A stretch of DNA of 64,000 nt from Dermatemys mawii. Its lineage: Eukaryota > Chordata > Testudines > Dermatemydidae. The notes under the pieces were generated by a model, which had not been told where the DNA came from, searched no databases, and saw only the letters and a program-made list of their open reading frames with translations. Position 1 is the first letter of the stretch; each line of letters starts with the position of its first letter. The stretch spans positions 17,843,327-17,907,326 of the forward strand of contig ML677358.1 of NCBI GenBank assembly GCA_007922305.1. Reading direction: 5' to 3'. The position numbers were made by a program, and so were the translations under genes. Positions 12,985 through 25,611 of the stretch are shown here, one piece after another.

Positions 12985-14383
12985 CAGGGGTCAGCAACCT
13001 ATGGCAAGCATGCCAAAGAGCGTACGCGAGCCGATTTTTAATGTCACGCCTGCAGTGTGCCATTAAAAATCCTGCCCAGCCCTGCCTGATCTTGTCTGAC
13101 GCCCCCCGCTCCCCGCCCCACTCCTCCGGGAATCTTGGTCTTGTGTAGCTCCCCTGCCTCTTCCTGCAGCTTGGTGGGTTCCTGCTGCTCTTCCTCCTCT
13201 CCATCCCTCCCTGCTAGCTGATGGCCCTTGTGAGGGAGGGGCACAAACGGAGCCGCAGCATGTTCGCTGCTCGGCCGAGGCAGAGAAGAAGCGGGGCCAG
13301 GGCCTTGGGGAAGTGGATGGACTAGGGGCATATCCCTTCCACTCCGCTGCCGTGAGCTGCTCAGGGCAGGGGGCTGGGAGCACCCCCAGGACCCAAGCTC
13401 ACACCCCCCATCCTCTACCCTGACACCCCATACACCCAGCCCTCTGCCCTGAGTCCTACAGCCCAGCACACACCCCAAGCCCCTGCCCTGCACACCCCCC
13501 AGACCCCTGCTCTGACCCCTGTACCCCCTTCACACACACCCAGCCCTCTGCTTGACTCCTTCACACACACACAGCCCTCTGCTTGACTCCTTCACACACA
13601 CACACACCCATGACCTCAGCCCTGACTCTGCCCCCCCATCCTGAGCACCAAATGGGAGCTTCTGCACGCCCCCCATTCCCACCTGCACTCCTCACACCAA
13701 ATGGGAGCTGCCCAGGTAAGTGCTCCACACCCAAACCTCCTGCCCCAACCCTGAGCCCCCTCCCTCATTCTAGCTCCTGGCCAGACCCTATACTCCAGCC
13801 CCCAACCTGCTCCTTCACCCCCAGCCCTGGGCTCAGTGCACTCCCACCCTCAGTGCAGTGAAGAGAGAGAGAGGAAGAGAATGGGCCAGAACCAGGGAGA
13901 AGGTAGGTATCCACTCTATGTGGGCAGAGCCAGGACCCCAGACTGGCAGCAGGCTGAATGGGTCTGGCAGCTGGGATCCCAGCTGGCAGGAGCCAATGGA
14001 TGGAACCCCAGACCAGCAGCCAGCTGAGCTGCTCAGCCTACTGCCGGTCTGGGGTTCTCGCTGCCGGCCCCTTGCCAGCCGGGGTCCCGCGTACAGGCCC
14101 TGCTCAGCCCGCTGCCGGCCTAGGTGAACAGAACCCCAGACCAGCAGCGGGCTGAGCAGGCTGGCGGTGTAAGATCAGCATTTTAACTTAAGATCAAGCT
14201 TTTCAAACATTTTGAAAGCCTTGTTTATTTTACAATATGACAATAGTTTAGTTATAATATATAGACTTACAGAGAGAGACCTTCTAAAACAACACTGAAA
14301 TGTATTACCGGCACACGAAACCTTAAATTAAAGTGAATAAATGAAGACTTGGCACACCACTTCTGAAAGGTTGCCGACCCCAG
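12985..14383. mobile_element. hAT-type non-autonomous element, 1.4 kb
   Basis: Left end CAGGGGTCAGCAACCTATGG pairs with right end AAAGGTTGCCGACCCCAG. Flanking 8-mers TTTTACAG (12977-12984) and TTTTACAA (14384-14391) agree at 7 of 8 positions, the duplication length expected for hAT. The interior is C-rich low-complexity sequence (CACACCC and CAGCCCTCTGC repeats about 13,380-13,860) followed by CCAGACCAGCAGC-type repeats to 14,160. Long open frames there are composition artefacts. Confidence 0.88.
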
Positions 14384-14857
14384 TTTTACAAGATACCTAA
14401 ATATAGCATATCTTGCAACACTTCATTGTTTTTAACTCCCCTACTCATATCTTCACCCCTTGCTGTGTTTATATAATTTACACAGTAATGTCCTTGTAGG
14501 AAAAAAAAAACTAATTTCAAGTGTGTTTATAAAATGCTGAATAGAGGTGTCACTATCTGACAAACAATTCTGATGTTAATTTAATAGCATGTAATTATGC
14601 TGGAGGAAAATATCACTTTAAGGCCTCAACCTTCCTCCCCCCCCGACACCCCGAGAACCCTTGAAGCTTGCACAGAGCCCCACTGAAGACAAAGGGCCTT
14701 CATGTACATCATCTTACACGGTAAGGCCCCAAAAGTCTTCAACTTCCCAAAAATCTCCACAGCAAAGAGAATCAGGCTTTTGCCCCTAGAAGGAGCATGA
14801 GACATGAGTGATAAAAATAATGGTTTCAAACAGACAATCAGGGTTCAACTCTCCCAC

Positions 14858-14921
14858 TTTTTTTTTTTTTTTTTATATACACACACACACACATATATAC
14901 ACACACACACTCATTTTTTAT

Positions 14922-14953
<32 letters not shown>
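14858..14953. repeat. Compound microsatellite T(n)-(AC)n-(AT)n-(AC)n
   Basis: A T run followed by alternating CA and TA dinucleotides. Short-unit repeat only. Confidence 0.95.
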
Positions 14954-14954
<1 letters not shown>

Positions 14955-16017
14955 GAGAGACAACAGCATTAGAAACACTAGATTATAAGAAGCTGCATAA
15001 AAACAAGAAAGAATTAACTGAATGCCTTGAACCTTATGCTTCATATTACTAACAATACTAAGGAGAAAGGATTTGTGGAAATCAGTGCAGGATTATTACA
15101 AAAAAAAACTAGCTATGAGGCAACTTTTCTTTAAGTTTGTAAAAATAAGTACAGAAACAGTCAATTTCTCTTTGCATTGCAAACATTGATTTATCAACAT
15201 GCTAACACACTCAGACAATTTCTCTGTTTAAAAAATATACATTAAGATAATTCTTCTAGAAAACAAAAGCAGTTGTACCCCAAGCAAGAGTTTGGTTGAT
15301 TAAAAAAAATTAAACTAACACTGAGAATATTCACCTATTCATAACTGTTTATTTACTGGTCCCTTTTGGTCATGTTCCAGTAAGGCATATAACAGATCAC
15401 ACCTTGGCTTTCTAAAGAGATCAAGAGCATGTGACAGGGTTATGCTGCCAACATACAAGTAACATAGCTTGCCAAAGAATGGTCTTGAAACTATAAATGC
15501 TTGAAAAGTATTAGCTGAACAATTAGAAATTGAGTGCTTATGCCACAAAATAGGAAGGAATTCTTAGAGAAAGACTTCAGCCAATGATCTTAGCAAATAC
15601 ACTGCGTAGTGGAGTGATTAAACTGGAATTCTAGATACATCTAGAACTATCCTTACATCTAGGAATCAAGTAGGGATTTGAAGATCCAGGAATCAGTGGT
15701 TGGCTGGGCTAGGGTAGACAAAAAAGAATGTACAGACTTCACAATAAAGCATAGTTCTTACTTTGCAAAACATCCAATGTAAGGGACCAGTTTTTATCAA
15801 ACAAGACCCATTGGTTCTCCATCACTGCATCGTTAGCTCAAGGTATAACTCTAGCATTGTCTGTAAATAAACTCCAGTTTACACACAAAACACTCTATAT
15901 CTTGAATTAAGGGGTCCTTTAACTTTAGCTAGCTGGCCTGTCAGGGAGCAAGAGTTGAAGCTCAAGTGCTGCTGATGCTTGAGCTAGTCATACAGTGGGG
16001 CCTCCTCTGCCCTGTGC
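14954..16017. other. Unique intronic sequence
   Basis: No exon or repeat family recognised between the microsatellite and the next hAT element. Confidence 0.5.
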
Positions 16018-16025
16018 TGCTAACA

Positions 16026-16771
16026 CAGGGGTGGGCAAACTACGGCCCGCAGGCCACATCCGGCCTGTGGGCCTGTCCTGTCCAGCCCGCCTGAGCTCCC
16101 AGCTGGGGAGGCAATCCCCAGTTTCCCTCCACCACAGCTGGGGAGCATTGCAGAGGCGTGATTGGCTCTGGCGAGCAGCGAGAGAGTGCGTGGGACTGGA
16201 TAGGGAGCAAGGAATTATGGGGGGCAGTCAGGGAGCAGTTGGATGGCGCAAAAGACTCAAGGGGAGAGTGGTCAGGGGAGGAAGAGCGGGGAGTGGTGGA
16301 TGGGGTGTGGTTCCATATGGCAGTTGGGGTGGGGTGTGGATACGGGGCGGTGAGGGGACAAGGAGCGGTTGGATAGGGCATGGTAGTCCTGGTGGGCATG
16401 TCAGGGGGTGGGGGTGTGGATAGGGGTCGTGGCAGTCAGAGGACAGGGAGCAGGGGGAGTTGGGTAGGGTGTGGAGTCAACAGAGGGGGTGGTCAGGAGA
16501 CAAGGAGCAGGGGAGCTTAGATAGGGGGTGAGGTCCCAGGGGGTGCTTGGGGTGCAGGGGGGTCTCTGGAGGGGTGCTCAGGAGACAAGGAGTGGAGGGG
16601 GGTTGGATGGGTCAGGGATTCTGAGGTGGACAGTCAGGGGGCAGAAAGTAGGAGGGGGCCGATAGGGGATGGGGCCATGCTATTTGGGGAGGCACAGCCC
16701 TCCCTACCCAGCCCTCCATACTGTTTTACAACCCCATGTGGCCCTCGGGCCAAAAGATTTGCCCATCCCTA
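16026..16771. mobile_element. hAT-type non-autonomous element with G-rich interior, 746 bp
   Basis: Left end CAGGGGTGGGCAAACTACGG, right end AAGATTTGCCCATCCCTA; flanking 8-mers TGCTAACA (16018-16025) and TGCTAATA (16772-16779) match 7/8. The same family as the element at 45,212. The interior (about 16,200-16,680) is G-rich with a decayed repeat around GGTCAGGAGACAAGGAGCAG and has G-quadruplex-capable runs. Confidence 0.88.
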
Positions 16772-16813
16772 TGCTAATACACTAATCATTCTGGTGCTGA
16801 TAATCCATATACA

Positions 16814-17875
16814 GTCGTAAGAACGTAGGAATGGCCAGACTGTGTCAGACCAGTGATCCACCTAGTCCAGTGTCCTGTCTTCCAACAGTAGCCTATGCCA
16901 GGTGCCCCAGAGGGAATGAACAGAACAGGGAATCATCAAGTGATCCATCCCGTCGCCCATTCCCAGCTTCTGGTAAGCAGATGGTAGGACACCATCCCTG
17001 CCCATCCTGGCTAATAGCCATTGATGAACCTATTCGCCATGAACTTACCTAGTTCTTTTTTTGAACCCTGTTATAGTCTTGGCCTTCACAACATCCTCTG
17101 GCAAAGGAGTTTCACAGGTTGAGTGAGCATTGTATGAAAAACTACTTCCTGTTTGTTTTAAACCTGCTGCCCATTAGTTTCATTTGGTGACCCCTAATTC
17201 TTGTATTATGAGGAGTAAATAACACTTGCTTATTTACTTTTTTAAACCAGTCATGATTTTATAGACCTATCATATCCTTCCCTTAGTTGTCTCTTTTCCA
17301 AGCTGAAAAGTCTCAATCTTATTAATCTCTCTGCAAAGGAAGCCATTCCATAACCCTAATCATTTTGCTCCTCTTTTCTGAACCTTTTCCAATTCAAATA
17401 TATCTTTTTTTGAGATGGGGCAACCACATCTGTACACAGTATTCAAGATGTGGGTGTATTGTACCATGGATTTTTCTATAGGCAATATGGTATTTTCTGT
17501 CTTCTATCCTTTTCCTAATGATTCCCAGCATTCTGTTCGCTCTTTTGACTGCTGTTGCACACTAAGTGGATGTTTTCAGAGAACTATCCACAATGACTCC
17601 AAGACCTCTTTCTTGAGTAGTAACAGCCAATTTAGAGCCCATCATTTTATATGTATAGTTGGGATTATGTTTTCCAATGTACATTACTTTGCATTTATCA
17701 ACACTGAATTTCATCTGCAATGTTGTCGTCCAGTCACCCCTTTTTGATACATCTTTTTGTAGCTCTTCGCAGGCTGCCTGAGTCTTAACTATCTTGAGCA
17801 ATTTTGTATTATCTGCAAATTTTGCCACCTTCCTGTTCACCTCTTTTTCCAGATCATTTATGAGCATCTAGTAAA
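16814..17875 (-). mobile_element. CR1/L3-like LINE fragment, minus orientation
   Basis: The 3' end on the plus strand starts GTCGTAAGAACGTAGGAATG and continues into CAGACCAGTGATCCACCTAG. Reverse-transcriptase remnants appear at 17,562-17,867 (KFADNTK, QMKFSVDKCKVMYIG, LGVIVDSSLK). This is a different subfamily from the element at 10,670. Copies of its 3' end recur at 26,625, 60,270 and 60,708. Confidence 0.85.
17562..17867 (-). pseudogene. Reverse transcriptase fragment of CR1/L3-like LINE
   Basis: About 100 residues with KFADNTKLL in place of the usual FADDTK: the second catalytic aspartate position reads Asn, so this copy would be inactive even if complete. DKCKVMYIGKHNPNYTYKM and ERGLGVIVDSSLKTS follow as in CR1-clade enzymes. 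Confidence 0.75.
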
Positions 17876-17879
17876 GATA

Positions 17880-19224
17880 TTAGATAATGAGTTATACTAC
17901 AAACCTTTTCCTAAGTTAAAAAACTCCAGATATTTTATAAGGAGGCAGTATATTTTCTTGTCCTCTTCCCCCTGGATATTCTAGGAGCACTCTAATCTAG
18001 TTTAAGTGTTGTATCAAGGCAGTCCCTAAGATTCCAGACATTGTTTCCACTATAACCTTATTTTCAGAATCTATTCCTTGGCCATAACATTTTAACCCAG
18101 TTTGCCATAAATGGCTCTGTCTGAATCCAAGTTCTCCCTTAGAAAATAAAACAATTTTCACCTTTAAAAAAACTAAACCTGAATAATCTTTGCATGCAAA
18201 ATTTTAGCTCCCTAAGTAAACATTATTGTTTCAAATGCTTACTGGGAACAATATTCAGATACATCTTAAATGTATTTGAACCCAATGGTCTGGAACATCC
18301 CAATGTACAATATTTTTTAATATTCACCTTTTCATCATACTACAGCCAATGAAGTTAATCAAAAGAAGCAGCTTTAAAGAACAGCAGCAAAAAAAATACT
18401 GCTGCCCAATCTTCTCCTGTTTCAGATTTTTATCCCTGTTCTCTGATGAATTTGGATTACTATAATTTTGCTTTCCCACTCCCTGAATTGCCAGTTAAGG
18501 ATAACAAAAGATGCTGTTACCAACTCTCAATATAATCAATTAGCTCAATACTTCTGTTTGCCTTTAAGCTTTCAGTGAAGCAGAGTCACAACCTACAAAT
18601 CCTTTTATTTTACAAACAGTTGGATAAAGTTATTTCATAAAATGTAATAAGCCAGAGGATTATATTAATGGCTACAGTCCACCTCCACTGGATCACGAAA
18701 AACAATGACAAATTGCATATAAATAAAATTGTGACAAATGAACATCCACGATAAGAGATGATCTTTATACATGAGTCTTTAAATTTTTTTCCTCGGGGGA
18801 GGGAGGAGAGAGAGAGAGACAGAGAGAAAAGAGAACTTAACTGAGATAGAGCTAAAAATATATTATGAATACCATATGGTAATCACTGAAAATAAATATT
18901 ATTTTATATTACAAATCTTGGCGGCCAATATTATATACAAAGTATTTTTTTAAATGCTTAAATAGAAGGACAACATTAAGTTTCCTCTCCTTTCAGAAGT
19001 ATCATTTATTAAAATGGTTCCACTAGCAGATCAAATAATAATTAAATCCTCAAAAAGACAACACAAGAAGGTTTCGTTTGCATCATAGCCCCAGTTTCTA
19101 GTTTTTGCCTGCAAGTACAAGGAAAAGAGGATAATCTGAGACAAAACAATACTTTAAAACATTTAAATAATTTTTCGCTATGATCAGATACAAAAACTTG
19201 CACAATAACGGGAAGATTCATACA
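17880..19224. other. Unique intronic sequence
   Basis: AT-rich, no exon seen; includes a GA-rich tract at 18,797-18,831. Confidence 0.5.
18797..18831. repeat. (GA)n-like purine tract
   Basis: GGGAGGGAGGAGAGAGAGAG followed by ACAGAGAGAAAAGAGA: a simple purine repeat. Confidence 0.8.
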
Positions 19225-19226
19225 TA

Positions 19227-19600
19227 CAGTGGAACCTCAGAGGAACGAACACCTCGGGAATGGAGGCTGTTCGTAACTCAAACATTCCTAACTATGAACA
19301 TTATGATTGTTCTTTCAAAAGTTTACAACTAAACATTAACTTAATACAGCTTTGAAACTTCACTATGCAGAAGAAAAATACTGCTTAATTTAAATGAAAC
19401 AAGCACAGAAACAGTTTCCTTATCAAAAAATGTAAACTTTCCCCATTTAGCAGTTTGTTTATAAGCCCCCAATATTACTGTACAGTATTTGGGGTTTTTT
19501 GGTCTGTGTTTGTTTTCTGCAGTGTGCTGTCTGATTGTGTACTTCTGGTTCCAAATGAGGTCTGGTTGACTGGTCAGTTCGTAACTCTGGTATTCTACTG
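19227..19600. mobile_element. Tigger-type MITE, 374 bp
   Basis: Left CAGTGGAACCTCAGAGGAAC, right GTAACTCTGGTATTCTACTG; TA on both sides (19225-19226, 19601-19602). AT-rich interior without a transposase frame. Confidence 0.82.
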
Positions 19601-20689
19601 TATTATAAGCTGATCACTGCAATTGCGCTAAGTAAATTGCTATATTTATATTATTTTGCATAATTCACCTAAAAAATGCTTTTATTTTGACAGTTTAGTG
19701 ATGGAAAATAGAACAGAGAACCCAGATTCCAATTAGAAAGCTCTGGATTTCAAAAGTTTCCAAGTTACTGCAAGTAAAAACTATATTAATGTCACCAAAA
19801 GATTATTGACTTTACCATGCAACAGCCTGAATGTTTAGTATTTTCAAGACTTAATTGGAAAACAGATTCTTTTAAATTAAAAATTAGAGCTTTCTTTCAT
19901 GCTTTAGAGATGCACGTGCAGCTTCTACTGACTTCGGTGAGATCCCCATCTAAGGGGAGATTCTGACAGTGTCAAATTCATTCCAAAATGAATTTTAATA
20001 TTTTAAGAAGTTTTAGAACCTCAATAGACCACAATCCCCAAAAGACTTCCTGTTCCTTGCCAGTCTTCCACAGTGCTCCCCTCCCTGCAGTCCAAGATCA
20101 GAAATCCTATGTTGTGTGTGGGGGGCTGCATGTCAGGTGGCACTCAAGTGACAAATGAGGCTAATATTAGATGCTGTTTTGGGGGCAGGGATAGGACAAA
20201 CAAGGAGAGGAGCCTGTTCCCTAATCCACAATAGGTCTTACCATTACTGCAAATTAATGAGGCTGAGCTGTGTTATTTTAAGTATTTTAAGAAGTTTGAG
20301 AAATTGTAACTAATCCTGTCATTTTAACAATTCTAATTGTACCCTAGATGGACCAGCTATTTTCTGCTACACAGTAAATATGCAGCCTATATCAAACTGG
20401 TATACACTTTAAGAGTAGCATGACATTTTTAAAAAAGCTTCCTTAAAACACATGGATACACTCTACAGTGGCCTGGTATCACACTGGCTGGAACCTAATG
20501 ACAATCTGATCCATTTCCAAACAGATTTACATATCTATCACACTGAGGTGATTTAAACTTCAAGACTCCTTATAAAAAATGGAATGAAAGGTGGCTATTT
20601 TTTGCTGTTTTTAAAATTAAATAGGCAGCTAGTATTGTTTTTAAAATTATTATGAAGAACAAGTTTAAGCTTTGCTGTAATGTGCGTTG

Positions 20690-21099
20690 TTTGCCTGGAC
20701 TGCTCAAGACCCGGATGCTTCTGTAGGAGGAACTCTTTGAGCTGGCTTCTTAAATACCATCATGCTGTTTCACATCTGATACTCCCTGATGAAACATAGG
20801 AGCCTTGTCTTATAACAAGCTAATTCAAAGTGATACAAGCTATGAAAGTGAGATCTTGGAAGAGTGTTGCCCTTTTCATAATGTAATATTAATTGTTTAT
20901 TATTTTGGTATTTTTAATAAATAATTTGTAATAAGCATGTCAAAAACAAATTTTATATTTCCAAGATCACTGCTTTTATAATTTATATTCAGGTAAAGGA
21001 GAAAATCCCTGGAAATATTCATTTTTAGGAGGGGGGTTTGCGAGTTTTGACATTTTGGTGAAAGGGATTCCCAGGTTGTTAAAGTTTGGGAACCACTGC
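20690..21099 (+). mobile_element. hAT-like right terminus (fragment)
   Basis: The segment ends AAAGTTTGGGAACCACTG, the reverse complement of a typical CAGTGGTTCCCAAACTTT hAT end. A matching left end was not found nearby, so this is a truncated copy; the left boundary given is approximate. Confidence 0.5.
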
Positions 21100-21272
21100 T
21101 CTAGGTGGATACGGTAGGGTTCCATCTCAGATTAAGGTGGTAGAGAAAAACTGAGGGTGTCAGGGTCTGCCACAGGGAAATACAGGGCACATGTACAGGC
21201 CAAATGCTAGCTTGAAATCATCTATCAAGGGCTCAAGAGGTGCATCTGCAACTGAGGTACAGCACCCACAGA

Positions 21273-21476
21273 CAGGTGGATGGCTCAGTGGTTTGAGCAT
21301 TAGCCTGCTAAACCCAAGGTTGTGAGTTCAATCCTTGAGGGGGTGATTTAGGGATGTCCCTAAAGAATATGGGGCAAAAATTTGTTGGATGATTTAACTG
21401 GGGATTGGTCTTCCTTTGAGCAGGGGGTTGGACTAGATGATCTCCTGAGGTCTCTTCCAACCCTGATATTCTAAGT
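21273..21476 (+). mobile_element. tRNA-derived SINE with CR1 tail (tortoise PolIII/SINE type)
   Basis: An A-box-like TGGCTCAGTGGTTTGAGCAT is followed by a B-box-like GGTTGTGAGTTCAATCC 30 bp on. The tail GGGGATTGGTCTTCCTTTGA ... GGTTGGACTAGATGATCTCC ... CCAACCCTGATATTCTA is the CR1 3' end, used to borrow CR1 retrotransposition. This layout is a hallmark of turtle genomes and is the best taxonomic marker here. Confidence 0.9.
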
Positions 21477-22784
21477 AGTTTGAGAGCCCCACTATATACA
21501 ACCATTTTCTTTCTAGAAGCCCACAGCTGAAGTACAGGTTTTATTCTTCCATTGATACATTTACATAACTGTCACAAACAATTGGAGTCATGTACGTGCA
21601 TCGAGGGAAAAATGGTGGTTGCTACTTATGTCTTTATTATTGGTAACTAAATTTTATATTACATTGTTCAACAAGTTATGAGGTTTTGGAGGAAAGGGTT
21701 GTTTGTTTTTTAGTAAAAGTGATTGACCAGATACCTTTAACATGGTTGCTTAGAAAAAGTAGCAGCTCTCTCTCTATTTTCAAATTGTCACTTTACACAT
21801 TGGAAGTTAGAGCTAATCAATATTTTTATTGTTTTGCTATTTTGTAAACCATTTTCCAATTTTGAAACAGGAGAACAAACAAAACTAATTAAATAGAAAG
21901 ATCTCAAGCATACAAAGGATGCTTTTTAAAGCGACTTGTGAAAACAGAAATGCACATTGATATTGTTTGGCTGTGGAATAGGGACAGCACTATCATTATG
22001 CTTTCAGTCACCACTAATTTACAACTGAGCACTCCCCTCAGTACTCTTTCAGTCATTCAAATATTCCTTTTATTTAAAGATGGACTGAGAAAACAAAAGC
22101 AGGCCCACTCTCATGATTTGTGGGGGTGGGAAAGTACCATCCTACACTCAAGGAAATCTCTTGCTTTTATTACTGAGTTCTGACATGGAACCATCACTAA
22201 ATCTGTATCCCAGTCACCTATCAGGGTGCATACAACGTATTCACCCCAGAGGCCAAGAGGACCTCTTTTCTTTCCTAACATTGCCATATAGCAAATCTTA
22301 CAAAGAAGCAAAGCTAGTCCAGTTAGGAGGAATTCAGAGAGATTCATAATTTTTTGAATCTGCCTAATTATCATGTCGCTTCCAGAATATGAGGAAGAGA
22401 AAATGGCCATCAGCCAGCTCTACCTCTATATCCTGTAAATGTGCTCACTGTTCACCTAAGAAGAGAAAGCCAGGCATCAGTGGTTCATACTTTAAGGTTT
22501 CCACTGAAACAGATCTTGGCAGTCTATGCTACCACTCATGGAAAAAAAATAAGAAAAGCATTTGTTGCATAGTTTAGTTAGAAGGTGAAATTAGAGGGTG
22601 CATACACAGAATTTGAGTACAGGATTCTTCCCTTGGAATTCAAATTATTTAGTGACAGCTGTGATGCTTATGTATAGATTACTTGGAAAGTGGTAATCCT
22701 GATTAGAAATTTATACAATGGACAGAAATTAGTTAGGCTTTTGGGAAAAAAGCATGTGTGAAACACACTATTTTATAATGCATT
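21477..22784. other. Unique intronic sequence
   Basis: No exon or recognisable element. Confidence 0.45.
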
Positions 22785-22998
22785 GTGGTAGGCAGCACTG
22801 TCTGGAGGAAACAGCACAGCACTGGGAGCAAAGCACACCTGAATTTTAATTCTGGTTCTGCTGCATTCACACTGTGTAGTGCTGGTCAAGGTACTTCACC
22901 TCTGCCTGATTTCCCTTGGTTATAAAATGGAAGCAAGCCTTATCTACTTGAGAGATGTCAAAATTAGTTCATGGTCTGAAGAGCACTCTAAAGATGCT
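22785..22998 (+). mobile_element. MIR/CORE-SINE-like relic
   Basis: GCACTGGGAGCAAAGCACAC, then TTCTGGTTCTGC, a core resembling GTCAAGGTACTTCACCTCTG and then TATAAAATGGAAGCAAGCC follow the usual MIR order (tRNA part, core, AAAATGG segment). Diverged. Confidence 0.6.
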
Positions 22999-25189
22999 CA
23001 GATCAGGCACTCAAACTAAGATTAGCATATACAATACATATAGTGCTTATCTTGATTCCAAGTATCGCATTTTTACACTCCATACAAGGGTAAGAGTTTC
23101 AACCAAATTGGGTCTTGTTTCATAACTAGGCTCCGAGGAACTATAGAAATACAAATAAATAATCATTAAGGAACTTTAAGATCAAACCATCACAGGAATA
23201 AAGCTTGAGTGGATGAGTTATGACACACAAACTTCCCAAAGTCTTCCTGATCACAATTGCCTTTTTAAAATTTAAAATTATGTGCCCAGTTAGATCACTC
23301 CACTAGCTGAACATTGTACCCCCACAGAATGATGTTACTCATTAAATGCAATTACATACTGCAGGTCTTGATACAAGAGGTTACAAATCATCAATGGTAC
23401 AATGCCTGCTAATAATGCACAGAAGGTAGTAAGTTAAGGGACAAAGTGGCACATTTTGGAAAATAATTTCTTCAAGCCATCCTAACCATTCTTACGAATA
23501 CCAGGCAATTAGAGCTACCTTCACTTGTCTACATGAACCATAAGATTTTATTAATATTGAAGGTCAGGTATTTCAAGATCTTAAACCACAAAAATTGCCA
23601 TACTGAATCCAACCGAGGTGCATCCACGTCCAATATCCCTTATGACAGATGCTTCAAATGGAAGATTCAAGAAACCCTGTAATAGGTAATTATGGAGTAA
23701 CTTGCCAGCAAAAACGATTCTTCGTTACCCCAGAAGAGGTTGTAGGCTTTTGCCCAGAAGCATACGGGTTTATTCCTTTCCAAATTGGCAGAAGGGAGAT
23801 CCCACTGCCACACTGTGCTTCCTGGAAACTGAGAAATCAGAGTAATTTAGCAAAACAAAACCACACCAAAAGGGTGAAATACAGCTTCATTGTAGAAGGA
23901 AAAAATAATTAATCTGTTTTAATGATTACCATGATTTACTCAGTTTTTTTGGTATTCATATAAACCAAGTGTCCTACACTCAAATCTATTTTGTATAATA
24001 CATGCACATATTTGTGTGTATATTACTACACCCACTTATCTTGCATTAAAACATTGCTTCACTTTCTTTAATCTACCTCTTATTTTCTGGGTGACAACTT
24101 ACTGGTACATTTTGGATGGAGAAGAAAAAAGTTTTGCCACAAAAATATCACATGGTTCTTTCAAAAAAAAGTAATTTATATTACAATATTAAATGACATG
24201 CACTAGTAACTAGAGGAATTCGTTTAGAAATTTAGATGAGTAGGTAGAATGAATACTTGAAATTAAGTTAGAACTGTTCTTTTTGTTACCAAGCTGTTCA
24301 TTCAACCGTACAAGAAACAAGAGCTTTAAGAAAGATGCTGCCTGTGACAACTGTGCTTAGCAGACACAGTTACACTCTGTGCTTGTATGAATCATATAGC
24401 TTCACAATGATCTTTCTTCTCAATCCCAACACTATGTTCCTTCTCTCTATCAGAAGGACTGGGAAGAGCAGAGAGGAAAAGTACACATAACACACAGTAA
24501 CAATCACCTTGCTTGTAATAAGGATACAAAATGCTGACTGTTAAAGCAGTTATCACCAGGAGGTTTCATAAAGCACCAATGGGAGGATAACTCATGCAAT
24601 GAGGGTTAACTGTCCCTTACATGCAGTGATCAAAATGCTCCTTAGTCTAGAGATCTTACTTATGCAGAACAAAATAAATCTTAAATATAAGGTAAAATTA
24701 AATGACCCTGGAGCTAGAGGGGAGTTTACAGGAAGGTCAGACAGCTGCAGATAAGTACCAGACAGTTATTTACCCTTCAGCTGGATACATCATGTGACAG
24801 ATCATTTACCATAATACCTGCTGTTACTAAGCCAATGAGCAATAACTTAGTCATGGAAGAGCTGAATACTCTGGATGGACAAATCCATAAACCAAAAAGA
24901 AAACTGCCTGTAAACAAGACTGTAAATTACAAACATAAGGAAAAATTGACGAAAGTAGGTAAGTGAGGTGATTTAAATGACAGTGGGATATCAATAAGTA
25001 TGGCTCTATTTATATCTTAGTCAAACATCAGCAAAAAATACAAGCAACAGGGAGTTCAAAGTGAAATATAAGCAATATAACAGCAGAGTAAACTATTGAT
25101 AGGCAATATTATTTAATCACTAAACATGGTGCAGGCTCAACATGGGGTGATACACAAGCACATGTGACTAGGAACAAGGGACTCCAGAG
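22999..25189. other. Unique intronic sequence
   Basis: AT-rich; nothing recognised. Confidence 0.45.
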
Positions 25190-25191
25190 TA

Positions 25192-25353
25192 CACCAGACC
25201 CTTGCTAGAATACGGGGTTCATGATCCCACGTTAATGTGGGCACTGCATTACCATGGATCCCAATTAAGGTAATTAAATTTGGGATCCATGGCCGCGACC
25301 ATGCTATATGTGAATCCACACTAAGCGACGAAGGTTATAGCGAGGATCCGGTG
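25192..25353. mobile_element. Tigger/mariner-type MITE, 162 bp
   Basis: Ends CACCAGACCCTTGCTAGAAT and TTATAGCGAGGATCCGGTG are inverted repeats, with TA at 25190-25191 and 25354-25355. An inner inverted pair (ACCATGGATCCCAATTA / AAATTTGGGATCCATGG) surrounds the centre. Confidence 0.75.
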
Positions 25354-25586
25354 TACTATCCTTCATTACCATCGACTCACTGTACAGAGCTGAGCACTTA
25401 ATACTAATGCAAACATTGCTACCCATTCTAAATGGGGACCTACACACTTGCTCTGCATATCAAAACACAGAAATTAACTAAATGCATACATTTGGCAGGA
25501 CAGTAATAGTGAAATATGTTTCTATAAATATCCCACTTGAACTAGGGCCTACAGTGATATGGAATATGCACTGTCATGTGGGAGTA

Positions 25587-25611
25587 CATACACACCACAC
25601 ACACACACACA
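25587..25611. repeat. (CA)n microsatellite
   Basis: Short alternating CA run. Confidence 0.9.

Noticed and set aside
13044..14155. Several Pro- or Gly-rich frames on both strands
   Set aside because: They lie in the low-complexity interior of the hAT element at 12,985-14,383.
14804..15052. Frame with Thr-His repeats
   Set aside because: Translation of the (AC)n microsatellite.
15995..16423. 142-codon plus-strand Gly/Trp-rich frame
   Set aside because: It falls in the G-rich interior of the hAT element at 16,026.
16600..16690. Functional minisatellite locus
   Set aside because: The decayed tandem pattern is confined to the hAT interior and is a property of that family.
21281..21350. Possible tRNA gene
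   Set aside because: A- and B-box-like words belong to a SINE with a CR1 tail; no cloverleaf with acceptor pairing could be drawn.
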